From contig JAHZIU010000150.1 of NCBI GenBank assembly GCA_022601315.1, positions 1 to 7,200 on the forward strand: 7,200 nucleotides of DNA, in the 5' to 3' direction. This document shows positions 1-6,836 of the stretch, piece after piece. Every line of letters starts with the position of its first letter. Position 1 is the stretch's first letter. The notes beneath the pieces are model-generated. The model did no database searches and had not been told where the DNA came from. It was given only the letters and a program-made list of their open reading frames with translations. This DNA is from Betaproteobacteria bacterium (GTDB lineage: Bacteria; Pseudomonadota; Gammaproteobacteria; Burkholderiales; Nitrosomonadaceae). The position numbers were made by a program, and so were the translations under genes.

Positions 1-51
1 ATTAAACCAAGTAGGTGCCTCGCCAAAGAATGTTTAATATAATTTACTAAG

Positions 52-930
52 TTAAAGTTGCGCTTTTGAGTCATTCAAATTCCAATCGTAAGGAATAAAT
101 TGAATCCGGTAACCTGATGCGGATCCACGTAATTCCTTTGCAGTGTCTACATCGACATAATGTGCAACATAATCCAGCAAACTATGTTCTTGCTGTTTTG
201 GGTAACGAATTTTGAGCCATTCAATAAAATCATCTTTATACCAATCCAAAATAGATGATAAGAAGACGGTTTTAGTTTGCCGGTTTATTCGGAAATTGCG
301 TTGCTGAGAAAAAAACTTACGTGCTTCTCTTTCAAGTTGTTGGTCTAACAATGGCCCTGTAAATGCGTCACGAGGCAAATGCGGACACCCAATCGATGCA
401 CAATTAACTGCAAAATGAATCCTAGGCTCGTTAAAACGTTTGCGGATGACGCTGTTTTCAAGATAATAAAGATTTGTTGCAACATTACCAAAACGGGGAC
501 GATGAAACACAAAGAAACGCCATTTCCCGGGCACAAAGAACAACGCGCGGGGCCTATCAACATCGCCAACCCCGGAAATTGGGTAATATTTTAGGACAAT
601 TTTTATTGCTGCAGCATTGTATGCATTAATCCAATAGGCAAGGCGTGCGTTCTTATCGACGAATAGCTCAGGATTGCTATCCGGACTATATTGGGCAACC
701 AAATAATAATAGTCTTCTAAATCATCAACTTGTTCTTTTAATGCAGCGTAATCAACACGACCCTGATGATCGACATGACGCTGTAGTACCTGATCAAATT
801 TTTCATGGGAAAATTCATATGAGGCAACCGTTTGATTGGAATCTCTCAATGACGGAACTGTAGTACATGCCATCATTAACTGTAATAATCCGATAATTAG
901 TATGACTCTGATTTGAGTAATTGATAACAT
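52..930 (-). CDS. DUF547 domain lipoprotein, function unknown
   Basis: This gene encodes a 292-residue protein. It starts with a hydrophobic signal segment (about residues 7-21) ending in LMMAC, a plausible lipobox with Cys22 as the lipidated residue, so the product is probably anchored in the membrane on the periplasmic side. The mature part carries the three hallmark blocks of DUF547. They are YWINAYNAA at about residue 99, HFAVNCASIGCP at about 172-183 (with the paired NC and GCP cysteines), and ILDWYKDDF at about 227-235. The length suits a single-domain family member. The family has been linked by fold to papain/transglutaminase-like proteins, but I know no established reaction and assign none. 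The ATG at 930 has an AGGA ten bases upstream, at 941-944. That site overlaps the stop of a possible small ORF upstream, so the two may be translationally coupled. No hairpin terminator is evident downstream to the window edge. Confidence 0.9.
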   Translation of the reverse strand: MLSITQIRVILIIGLLQLMMACTTVPSLRDSNQTVASYEFSHEKFDQVLQRHVDHQGRVDYAALKEQVDDLEDYYYLVAQYSPDSNPELFVDKNARLAYWINAYNAAAIKIVLKYYPISGVGDVDRPRALFFVPGKWRFFVFHRPRFGNVATNLYYLENSVIRKRFNEPRIHFAVNCASIGCPHLPRDAFTGPLLDQQLEREARKFFSQQRNFRINRQTKTVFLSSILDWYKDDFIEWLKIRYPKQQEHSLLDYVAHYVDVDTAKELRGSASGYRIQFIPYDWNLNDSKAQL

Positions 931-942
931 AGTTGTTTTATC

Positions 943-1041
943 CTAAAAGAATAAATAATCATTAAAATCAATTTTACAAATAGCGTCATTCGCAACTGAT
1001 TGGTTTTTGCTTTGCTCAATTTTGTCAGTATGAGTATTCAT
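943..1041 (-). CDS. Possible 32-codon leader ORF upstream of DUF547 gene
   Basis: This small ATG-to-TAG frame encodes 32 residues, beginning MNTHTDKIEQ and ending NDYLFF. It has a good Shine-Dalgarno, AGGAA at 1047-1051, five bases before the ATG. Its TAG (943-945) overlaps the AGGA used by the DUF547 gene, and only 12 bases separate the stop from the next start. The peptide is polar with an aromatic tail, has no signal or membrane segment, and I recognise no family. The placement is what would be expected of a translationally coupled leader. Equally, a frame this short in AT-rich intergenic DNA can arise by chance. The ribosome site and the overlap are seen in the sequence; the coupling role is inferred. 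Confidence 0.35.
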   Translation of the reverse strand: MNTHTDKIEQSKNQSVANDAICKIDFNDYLFF

Positions 1042-1267
1042 ATTTGTTCCTATACAGGTTTTATCTAGCACTCCTTTAACTCAACACCATTTTAATCCTG
1101 CCACTGATTTTACCGTTCGTCCTCACTTTACATTTTCTTTGATCGGCAAATCTTATATGTTGTAAGACCTTCCGGAATGGCAGATGTTCAACCCAAATTT
1201 TACCTGGAAGTTTGTAAAAATAATCAATCTATCATAGCTTTAGATAAACTGCCACCCATTCCTTAGG

Positions 1268-1300
1268 CGTGATATTTACGTGATATTTAGTTGATATGCT
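1268..1300 (+). repeat. 11-bp tandem repeat, TGATAT phased at 11 bp
   Basis: The unit CGTGATATTTA occurs twice in perfect tandem (1268-1278 and 1279-1289). A third, degenerate unit follows at 1290-1300 and keeps the TGATAT core. The three TGATAT hexamers begin at 1270, 1281 and 1292, exactly 11 bases apart, so they would lie on nearly the same face of the helix. Such phasing is typical of cooperative direct-repeat sites for response regulators, or of short iterons. No adjacent gene clearly uses it; the nearest candidate is the leftward DUF547 unit about 230 bases away. Confidence 0.6.
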
Positions 1301-1401
1301 TACGCGTGTGTAGCGCTACGAGGTGCAGGTGTATAACAAGGAGCGTTCCTAAAACCAGAGGAAAAAGTGAGCCGAACAATAGCATAGCAACTTATTATCG
1401 A

Positions 1402-1425
1402 TTGATTGTTGCTGAGCGTAATCAA
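1402..1425. promoter_or_regulatory. Partial second copy of the umuD operator motif
   Basis: TTGATTGTTG at 1402-1411 is identical over 10 bases to one arm of the perfect inverted repeat at the umuD promoter. The opposite arm is degenerate but ends in AATCAA (1420-1425), giving an outer TTGATT/AATCAA dyad with a 12-base interior; the umuD copy has 11. It could be a weak second binding site for the same regulator. A chance match is possible in AT-rich DNA, and no promoter is obvious beside it. Confidence 0.25.
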
Positions 1426-1476
1426 AGAGATCTTAATTGAGTAAGAGTAAACGAGTCCAACTATTCAGCCAATAAA

Positions 1477-1611
1477 TCATATCGATTCTGCATCTGATCC
1501 ATCTCGTTTAATCCATTTCTGTACAGCCAAACCACCCACCACATTCCCTTTTACATTGACCATGGCGCGAGCAATATCTAGTATACGACCAACTGCGGTT
1601 TTGAAGATTAC
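1477..1611 (-). pseudogene. C-terminal remnant of a DAACS-type symporter
   Basis: An open frame of 44 residues ending at TGA (1477-1479) reads like the extreme C-terminus of dicarboxylate/amino-acid:cation symporters (the GltP/DctA/TcyP family). The segment ILDIARAMVNVKGN corresponds to the conserved last-helix motif usually seen as D-x-x-x-D-M-x-R-T-x-x-N-V-x-G-D. A short hydrophilic tail follows, as is common in the family. The other roughly 400 residues are absent: a TGA sits at 1612-1614, and the umuC stop lies immediately before that. There is no start codon or ribosome site, so this is a relic. The family's usual Asp after NVxG is Asn here, which fits decay or a divergent member. The abrupt join to umuC suggests that insertion or deletion placed the umuDC operon here. 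The assignment rests on motif recognition only. Confidence 0.6.
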
Positions 1612-1614
1612 TCA

Positions 1615-2892
1615 TCAATTGGCATGAGCCTCAACCAATTCTTTCCATTCAGTCGTGTAACTGGGCGATTTATTCCTCCGCTGCATGTGCCAATTCTTCT
1701 CTATTCCTGCACCAGCCAGAAAAACACTATCTTTACCCATTTTACGATTAATCAAATCCACTGTTTGCATTAATGCGGCAGCATCTTCATTCTTTATATG
1801 ATCCACAAACAAAGCGCCCTGACGCATTCCCGCTGGCATTAAGTCCATTAATATCACACCGGCTTTTATATACCGATAACCCGGTCGATAAATGCGTCGT
1901 AACCCCCATAAACCCGCCTGTACCAATCTTAGTGTATTACAAGAGGATTCCATTAAAGTAACCGTTATTCCCTGATTATATTGTGCATCATTTTGTCGAT
2001 GCGGATTAGTGCGAATATAAATATGCACAGCACCTGATAAGGAAGATTGGTTACGCAATTTTTCCGCCGCCCGGGTAATATAACTGGTGATTGCCTGCTG
2101 AAGCTCAACCAACTGGGTCACCGGCGTACCGAAAGAACGGCTGCACAGGATTTGTTTTCTAGCCGGTGTAACATGCTCCAATCGCAGTGACGAAACCCCG
2201 CGTAACTCCATCACAATGCGTTGCGTCATGATCGAAAAACAGCGGCCAAGAAACGCAGCATCCGCCTGTTTGAGTGCCAATACCGTGCTGATTCCCATAC
2301 TTACTAATCTTTCTTGAATGCGTCTACCCACACCCCATACTTCCCCCACTTCAATTTGCGCCAACAAATCATTTAACGCAAATTCCGATAATTGTCCTAG
2401 ATCACACACCCCTTGCCATCGCGGTTGTTTCTTGGCAATATGGTTTGCCAGTTTGGCGAGTGTTTTGGTTGGGCCAATACCGACGCAAACCGGTAATCCA
2501 ATCCAGCGCTTCACCCGCCGGCGAATCTCTTGACCGTAGGCTGTTAAATCCTTATTCAACCCACCCATATTCAGAAAACATTCATCAATGGAATATATTT
2601 CCTGATTGGATGAAAACTCACCCAGCATCGTCATCATGCGATTACTCATATCGGCATACAACGCATAGTTAGATGATAATGCAATAATGCCATGTTTTTC
2701 TGCCAGTGATTGCATCTGAAACCACGGCACAGCCATTTTGATACCTAATGCTTTCGCTTCCTGCGAGCGCGCCACCGCACAACCATCATTATTAGACAGC
2801 ACCACCACAGGTTTTCCAATCAGCTTAGGATTAAATACCCGTTCACAAGAAACATAGAAATTATTTCCATCAATCAATGCAAAAGTGCTCAT
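1615..2892 (-). CDS. umuC: DNA polymerase V catalytic subunit UmuC
   Basis: This is a Y-family translesion DNA polymerase of 425 residues, close to the 422 of E. coli UmuC. With cleaved UmuD' it copies past damaged bases during the SOS response. The first catalytic aspartate lies in ALIDGNNFY (Asp8). The second catalytic pair is in [11 protein letters not shown] (Asp103, Glu104). The helix-hairpin-helix thumb region [16 protein letters not shown] and the block [10 protein letters not shown] follow, then the little-finger domain. QGALF, just past the conserved LMDLMP block, is placed like the beta-clamp binding peptide QLNLF of E. coli UmuC. No catalytic residue is missing. The ATG overlaps the umuD stop as ATGA, so the two are co-translated from the umuD promoter. 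No terminator hairpin follows; the next coding-like sequence is a symporter fragment. Confidence 0.96.
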   Translation of the reverse strand: MSTFALIDGNNFYVSCERVFNPKLIGKPVVVLSNNDGCAVARSQEAKALGIKMAVPWFQMQSLAEKHGIIALSSNYALYADMSNRMMTMLGEFSSNQEIYSIDECFLNMGGLNKDLTAYGQEIRRRVKRWIGLPVCVGIGPTKTLAKLANHIAKKQPRWQGVCDLGQLSEFALNDLLAQIEVGEVWGVGRRIQERLVSMGISTVLALKQADAAFLGRCFSIMTQRIVMELRGVSSLRLEHVTPARKQILCSRSFGTPVTQLVELQQAITSYITRAAEKLRNQSSLSGAVHIYIRTNPHRQNDAQYNQGITVTLMESSCNTLRLVQAGLWGLRRIYRPGYRYIKAGVILMDLMPAGMRQGALFVDHIKNEDAAALMQTVDLINRKMGKDSVFLAGAGIEKNWHMQRRNKSPSYTTEWKELVEAHAN

Positions 2893-3467
2893 ACCGACTT
2901 GATAATGCGTGTGACAACACCCCAGATCACCATTTCCTGCCCAGTCTTGAACTCGATATCCGGATATTGCGAATTTTCCGCCAATAATTTGACCACACCA
3001 TTTCGTTGATAAAAACGCTTAACTGTTAACTCACCATCCACCGCCGCCACCACAATACGATTGTGCTCCGGTGTAATCGCACGATCAACAATCAACTCAT
3101 CCCCATCATCAATGCCGGCATCCGTCATGGAATGTCCCCTGACGCGAAGGAAAAAAGTTGCTTCACGGTGTTGGATGAGCACTTCGTTCAAATCAATTCG
3201 TTTCTCAACATAATCATCTGCCGGTGAAGGAAAACCCGCACGCACCGAGTGACTCATATAAGGTATTAATTGTGGATCAGGTTGTTCCACTAGCGGTATA
3301 GGCATCAACCAGGAAGGAAATCGTACAGATGGCGAAGCTTTAACAAGCTGCACCCATTTTACAATGGCTTCTTTGCTACTGGCAGGTACGCGCACAGTCA
3401 CTGTCGGTTCGGCAATGCGCTTTCTACCCGCACCTATACGCTGCCCACCCCAATTGGATTGTTTCAT
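2889..3467 (-). CDS. umuD: UmuD with N-terminal extension, self-cleaving S24 peptidase
   Basis: This is the polymerase V accessory subunit of the LexA/UmuD S24 peptidase family. RecA-stimulated self-cleavage yields UmuD', which activates UmuC. From the ATG at 3467 the protein has 192 residues against 139 in E. coli. The C-terminal part is intact. The cleavage site is Ala77-Gly78 in [13 protein letters not shown], the nucleophile is Ser113 in RGHSMTDAG, and the base is Lys150 in DGELTVKRF. The spacings (35 and 37 residues) equal those in E. coli. The extra N-terminus has [11 protein letters not shown] followed by [18 protein letters not shown], a basic strand-plus-helix pattern resembling small DNA-binding domains. 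Cleavage would release this segment. A TTG at 3494 would add nine residues, but it lies inside the inverted repeat and upstream of the predicted transcription start, so the ATG is preferred. No strong Shine-Dalgarno precedes either start. Confidence 0.93.
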   Translation of the reverse strand: MKQSNWGGQRIGAGRKRIAEPTVTVRVPASSKEAIVKWVQLVKASPSVRFPSWLMPIPLVEQPDPQLIPYMSHSVRAGFPSPADDYVEKRIDLNEVLIQHREATFFLRVRGHSMTDAGIDDGDELIVDRAITPEHNRIVVAAVDGELTVKRFYQRNGVVKLLAENSQYPDIEFKTGQEMVIWGVVTRIIKSV

Positions 3468-3473
3468 AATAAA

Positions 3474-3500
3474 TCTTGATTGTTGACACAACAATCAAGA
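3474..3500. promoter_or_regulatory. Perfect 12-bp inverted repeat at umuD promoter, putative operator
   Basis: The arms TCTTGATTGTTG (3474-3485) and CAACAATCAAGA (3489-3500) are exact reverse complements around the spacer ACA. The repeat begins six bases upstream of the umuD ATG, touches the predicted -10 box and spans the likely transcription start, which is the classic place for a repressor operator. As RNA it could also form a hairpin close to the start codon. It does not match the CTGT-N8-ACAG LexA consensus. Confidence 0.75.
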
Positions 3501-3526
3501 ATAAATGAAATGGATGCTTGAGTAAA
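3498..3526 (-). promoter_or_regulatory. Predicted sigma70 promoter of umuDC
   Basis: On the minus strand, TTTACT (3521-3526) and TATTCT (3498-3503) are separated by 17 bases, each matching four of six consensus positions. The implied start near 3491 lies within the inverted repeat and about 24 bases before the umuD ATG. I found no CTGT-N8-ACAG SOS box between 3440 and 3600; the ACAG at 3577-3580 lacks a partner. Confidence 0.45.
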
Positions 3527-3731
3527 GTTTCACATGCTGATTAACAACTACTAACTACTCATCTATAGTTATCGTCACAGTAGATATAAACAATTTTCTA
3601 AATTTATGGTTTCCCGTGCTCTTGCGCAAATGAAAAAGGAATTCGAACCAATTAGCGGTTACCGTTAAAGATGCAGAAATAAAATCAGCTTTTCAACGTT
3701 ACTGGTCAAACAGAATTTACTGACAATTAAT

Positions 3732-4577
3732 CTATGATCGATTTAAAATGATTTCCAACACAAACTTACTTCCGATATAGGCGAGCAAAAGGATTACAAA
3801 CCCTGTCAACGTCCATCGAATGGCTATTCGTCCTCGCCACCCATAAAGTTGCCTGCCCGCTAGTAATGCAGCAAAAACACCCCAAGAAATGAAGCCGAAC
3901 AAAGTTTTATGTGTAAATGTCAGTGGTTGACCGAATACTTCTTTAGAAAAAACAATGCCACTTAAAAGTGTCAGTGTTAATAATATAAATCCAATCCAAA
4001 TAATACGAAACAATAGCTTTTCCATTACCAGGAGGGGTGGTAAATTATTTAAGATTGATTGTTTTGTCGGATGATGCAGATGATGCTCAACAACAGCCAT
4101 TAACAAGGCATGCAGCGCTGCAATAGTCAACAAACTATAGGCCATCATTGCAACCAGTATATGCGCCTTAAACGCAGGCAATTCAGTATTTTCAAGTGGT
4201 CGTAAGGATGGAAAAACCAGAGGCAACAATAGCGCTATTGCAGCCGCTGCTGCTACAGGTGCAACTAAGGTTTGCAAGCCTTTTAGATGATGAAAAAAAC
4301 CTGAGAACCAATATATAAAAGCTGTTAACCATACAATCGTTGAAATAGCACTGCCCAAACCAAAACTTAACCCGGCACCAACAAAAATTGATTGATAAAG
4401 TGTTATCGCATGAAACACCAATGGTGCAAGCATGGCATAATGCATCAAAGATGCTGTGGCAAGCGCCCCGTTATCATCATTGACCGCTGGTGATTGGTTT
4501 TTTGTATTTTGCCAAAAATACCAGCCAATCAGCGCATACAGTAAAAAAGCCGCAAGATAAGTTAAAATGCTCGTCAT
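3732..4577 (-). CDS. CcsA/YpjD-like cytochrome c assembly membrane protein
   Basis: This gene encodes a 281-residue integral membrane protein. It has about eight hydrophobic helices, starting near residues 4-22, 43-64, 76-96, 103-125, 141-165, 190-212, 225-245 and 252-276. It resembles the CcsA/HemX/YpjD branch of the cytochrome c assembly family, whose larger members handle heme for cytochrome c maturation. Histidines occur in HYAMLAPLVFH, KAHILVAMMAY and THKTLFGFISW; the last matches the conserved HK-x-x-F-x-x-x-x-W block of the family. A full tryptophan-rich WWD heme-handling motif is not evident, so a direct role in cytochrome maturation is uncertain. The gene is transcribed away from ffh, an arrangement common in beta- and gammaproteobacteria. 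A TTG at 4583 could start two codons earlier. I chose the ATG at 4577, although neither has a clear ribosome binding site. Confidence 0.85.
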   Translation of the reverse strand: MTSILTYLAAFLLYALIGWYFWQNTKNQSPAVNDDNGALATASLMHYAMLAPLVFHAITLYQSIFVGAGLSFGLGSAISTIVWLTAFIYWFSGFFHHLKGLQTLVAPVAAAAAIALLLPLVFPSLRPLENTELPAFKAHILVAMMAYSLLTIAALHALLMAVVEHHLHHPTKQSILNNLPPLLVMEKLLFRIIWIGFILLTLTLLSGIVFSKEVFGQPLTFTHKTLFGFISWGVFAALLAGRQLYGWRGRIAIRWTLTGFVILLLAYIGSKFVLEIILNRS

Positions 4578-4583
4578 TGACAA

Positions 4584-4717
4584 TTACAGATTAAGAAACG
4601 GAAATAGCTGTTTAGTCTACATGGCGCTTTAACAAATTCAAAGTGTAAACATGGTTATTTAATAAAATTTGATTTTAATGTTGTTCTATACCCAATTATT
4701 TTTGTGAGGTTCAAAGT
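4584..4717. promoter_or_regulatory. Divergent ccsA-like/ffh intergenic promoter region
   Basis: This AT-rich spacer must carry promoters for both flanking genes. On the ffh side I see TAAAAT at 4663-4668, which matches five of six -10 positions, and TTAACA at 4629-4634, which matches five of six -35 positions. They are too far apart to form one promoter, so no complete promoter is assigned. A clear ribosome site, TGAGG at 4705-4709, lies eight bases before the ffh ATG. Confidence 0.4.
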
Positions 4718-6067
4718 ATGTTTGACAATCTTACCGGTCGACTGTCCGGCGTCATTAAAACATTGCGTGGTGAGGCAAGACTCACTGAAAGTAATATTCA
4801 AAAGGCATTACGCGAAGTACGTTTAGCATTACTGGAAGCGGATGTTGCTTTACCCGTTGTAAAAGATTTCATTGCGCGTGTAAAAGAAAAAGCGGTTGGT
4901 CACGAAGTCATGAGCAGCCTGACACCTGGTCAAGCATTAGTGGGTGTCGTGCACAAAGAACTCATTGACATTATAGGTGGGGAGAAAGCAGATCTTAATC
5001 TTTCAACAACACCGCCTGCCGTTATTCTTATGGCCGGGTTGCAAGGTGCCGGTAAAACCACCAGCAGTGGCAAACTTGCAAAATGGTTGATGGAGCAAAA
5101 GAAAAAGAAAGTCTTATTGGTTTCTTGCGACATCTATCGACCGGCAGCTATTCATCAATTAGAACTTTTAGCTGAACAAACCGGCGCTGATTTTTTTCCT
5201 ACCCAGGATGGGCAAAAACCTGGAGAGATTGGCGCCGCTGCATTAGATTATGCACGTAAACATCATCATGATGTACTGATTGTCGATACGGCGGGTCGGT
5301 TGGGTATTGATGAAGCAATGATGCAGGAAATCAGTGAGCTGGAAAGACTGCTCAATCCAATTGAAACACTATTTGTTGTCGACGCCATGCAAGGCCAGGA
5401 TGCCGTCAATACCGCCAAAGCATTCTCAGAAGCCTTGCCTCTAACCGGCGTCATTTTAACCAAACTGGATGGTGATGCGCGTGGCGGTGCTGCATTATCA
5501 GTAAAACATATCACTGGCAAACCCATAAAATTTGCCGGTATCGCTGAAAAACTAACTGGTTTGGAAGCATTTCATCCTGACCGGATGGCTTCTCGCATTC
5601 TCGGCATGGGAGACGTGCTGGGTTTAATTGAAGAAGCGCAACGCAGCACGGATGAGCGTGAAGCCGAAAAGCTGATGAAAAAGGTTAAATCCGGAAAAGG
5701 GTTTGATCTTGATGATTTTAAAGCACAATTTCAGCAAATGAAAAATATGGGTGGAATGAGCGCCATGATGGACAAACTACCGGCACAATTTAGTCAGGCC
5801 GCTCAGAATGTCAATGTTGATGATAAAGTCATTGGCCGCACAGAAGCCATTATTAATTCCATGACACGTCAAGAGCGCACCAAACCAGAAATTCTTAAAG
5901 CATCACGCAAACGTCGTATTGCCGCAGGATCAGGCGTATCGGTACAAGAAGTTAATCGCTTACTGTCTCAATTTGAACAATCCAAGAAAATGATGAAAAT
6001 GATGAGTAAGGGCGGCATGTCAAAAATGATGCGTGGACTAAAAGGCATGTTCCCTCGGGCGAGATAA
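4718..6067 (+). CDS. ffh: Signal recognition particle GTPase Ffh (SRP54)
   Basis: Ffh is the protein subunit of the bacterial signal recognition particle. With 4.5S RNA it binds signal sequences of nascent membrane proteins, and it docks with FtsY in a GTP-dependent step. The 449 residues match the usual length (E. coli has 453). The N domain helices cover about residues 1-90, with ALLEADVALPVV at 37-48. The G domain has the P-loop GLQGAGKTT (107-115), DIYRPAA (138-144), DTAGR (190-194) and TKLDGDARGG (248-257). The methionine-rich M domain begins near 300. It carries the RNA-binding motif SRKRRIAAGSG (396-406) and a tail rich in KMMKMM repeats that supplies the signal-sequence groove. All key residues are present. 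The 4.5S RNA gene itself is not in the window. No typical terminator with a T-tract follows. Confidence 0.98.
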   Translation: MFDNLTGRLSGVIKTLRGEARLTESNIQKALREVRLALLEADVALPVVKDFIARVKEKAVGHEVMSSLTPGQALVGVVHKELIDIIGGEKADLNLSTTPPAVILMAGLQGAGKTTSSGKLAKWLMEQKKKKVLLVSCDIYRPAAIHQLELLAEQTGADFFPTQDGQKPGEIGAAALDYARKHHHDVLIVDTAGRLGIDEAMMQEISELERLLNPIETLFVVDAMQGQDAVNTAKAFSEALPLTGVILTKLDGDARGGAALSVKHITGKPIKFAGIAEKLTGLEAFHPDRMASRILGMGDVLGLIEEAQRSTDEREAEKLMKKVKSGKGFDLDDFKAQFQQMKNMGGMSAMMDKLPAQFSQAAQNVNVDDKVIGRTEAIINSMTRQERTKPEILKASRKRRIAAGSGVSVQEVNRLLSQFEQSKKMMKMMSKGGMSKMMRGLKGMFPRAR

Positions 6068-6154
6068 AATACACCGCTAAAAACCCAGGCTACGTCCAGC
6101 ATTTGAACGACCTTTAGATTTTTAGAAATGTCCTTAAATTTGACTCGGCATTAG

Positions 6155-6173
6155 TTAAACGATATCCGTTTAA
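6155..6173. repeat. 7-bp inverted repeat downstream of ffh
   Basis: TTAAACG (6155-6161) and CGTTTAA (6167-6173) are perfect reverse complements around a five-base loop. This is the only neat hairpin between the convergent ffh and creA genes. It is AT-rich and lacks a T-tract on the 3' side in either direction, so it does not meet the usual criteria for an intrinsic terminator. The rest of the 6068-6320 spacer shows no gene. Confidence 0.4.
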
Positions 6174-6320
6174 AAAATTAAATTGATTAATCTGAACATT
6201 GCACCAGTTGCAGAAATTTAATCACTGATCTGAAGAATAACCATTGTCTGCGTGCTGTGCCTTGTGCCGAAACATCTTGTGAAGGCTGCATCCGTTAATA
6301 TCAAGTTGAAGGAGTACTAG

Positions 6321-6836
6321 TTAACGCCATGGCATAATAGGAATGGTCGAAATACTGTTTTTTGGCGACCCTTCAATAATTCTGTCGCTATAAGTCAAGT
6401 AAACAAGTACATTTCTTTTAGGATCATAAAAACGTACAACCTGTAACGATTTAAATAACAGCGATGTGCTTTTCTTAAACACCTCATCCCCATCTGCTTT
6501 ACCTTTCTTGATCTCTTTTGACAAAACAATAGGTCCAACCTGACGACAAGCAATTGAAGCATCGGAAGTGTCTTCAGCAAGACCTACCGCACCGCTAACA
6601 CCACCAGTCTTAGCCCGGCTCAAATAACAAGTTGCCCCGTTGATATCTGGATCATCAAACGCCTCAATTACAATCTTATCGTTGGCACCCAACATCTTGA
6701 ATTTTGTAGAAACACTACCAATCTCTTCGGCCTGTAATGTCACTGAAAAAAACAAAATTAGTGTCAACACCAACATTGAACAAGTAAACCCTGATAATTT
6801 TGAAACTCCTATTTGATTTTTCACAGCCTCCCCCAC
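6321..6836 (-). CDS. creA: CreA family periplasmic protein
   Basis: The protein is recognisably CreA, resembling E. coli CreA along almost its whole mature length. Conserved stretches are [14 protein letters not shown] (37-50), IEAFDDPDI (57-65), [10 protein letters not shown] (70-79), [19 protein letters not shown] (85-103), [18 protein letters not shown] (125-142) and the end EGSPKNSIS...IPIMPWR. Cys70 and Cys97 are kept and could form a disulfide. A hydrophobic segment (about 21-34) ending TLQA before EE indicates a signal peptide and export. In E. coli creA lies beside the creBCD two-component genes, but none of those is present here and its molecular role is unknown. The start is uncertain. 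GTG at 6836 has no ribosome site. GTG at 6824 has a GGAGG only two bases away. The first in-frame ATG (6776) would leave a signal peptide with no basic residues at its start. Confidence 0.93.
   Translation of the reverse strand: MGEAVKNQIGVSKLSGFTCSMLVLTLILFFSVTLQAEEIGSVSTKFKMLGANDKIVIEAFDDPDINGATCYLSRAKTGGVSGAVGLAEDTSDASIACRQVGPIVLSKEIKKGKADGDEVFKKSTSLLFKSLQVVRFYDPKRNVLVYLTYSDRIIEGSPKNSISTIPIMPWR

Larger units (their letters stand above)
1042..1476. other. Gene-poor region with clustered short repeats
   Basis: About 435 bases hold no convincing gene. A frame open on the plus strand from 1108 to 1266 has only an internal ATG (1177) with no ribosome site, and its translation matches nothing I recognise. 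What can be supported is a cluster of possible regulatory DNA. It comprises the 11-bp tandem repeat at 1268-1300, the perfect 10-bp palindrome GTAGCGCTAC at 1310-1319, a weak AGGA/TCCT inverted pair near 1340-1350, and a copy of the umuD operator half-site at 1402-1411. No tRNA cloverleaf, terminator or transposase is visible. Together with the symporter fragment just to the right, the stretch looks like decayed or rearranged DNA. Confidence 0.5.

Noticed and set aside
1108..1266. Plus-strand open stretch of 52 codons with an ATG at 1177
   Set aside because: There is no ribosome site before the ATG, only 29 codons follow it, and I recognise no family. It is best treated as non-coding.
1609..3563. 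8-bp direct repeat TACTCATC on both sides of umuDC (1609-1616 and 3556-3563), as a possible target-site duplication
   Set aside because: Eight bases in two AT-rich windows can match by chance. Joining the flanks does not restore the symporter frame, because a TGA remains, and there are no terminal inverted repeats.
3564..3580. Possible LexA box upstream of umuD, built on ACAG at 3577-3580
   Set aside because: The partner half-site eight bases away reads ATAG instead of CTGT, so the consensus is not met.
3607..3721. Short plus-strand frames between umuD and the ccsA-like gene, possibly one frameshifted gene
   Set aside because: The pieces are about 20 and 29 codons, in different frames, with no ribosome site and no recognisable motif.
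6077..6125. CTAAAAA and TTTTTAG arms after ffh as a terminator
   Set aside because: The arms are about 35 bases apart, AT-only apart from one pair, and no T-tract follows.
6200..6310. Possible tRNA or small RNA between ffh and creA
   Set aside because: I could not find a cloverleaf, a TTC-loop consensus or a paired acceptor stem.
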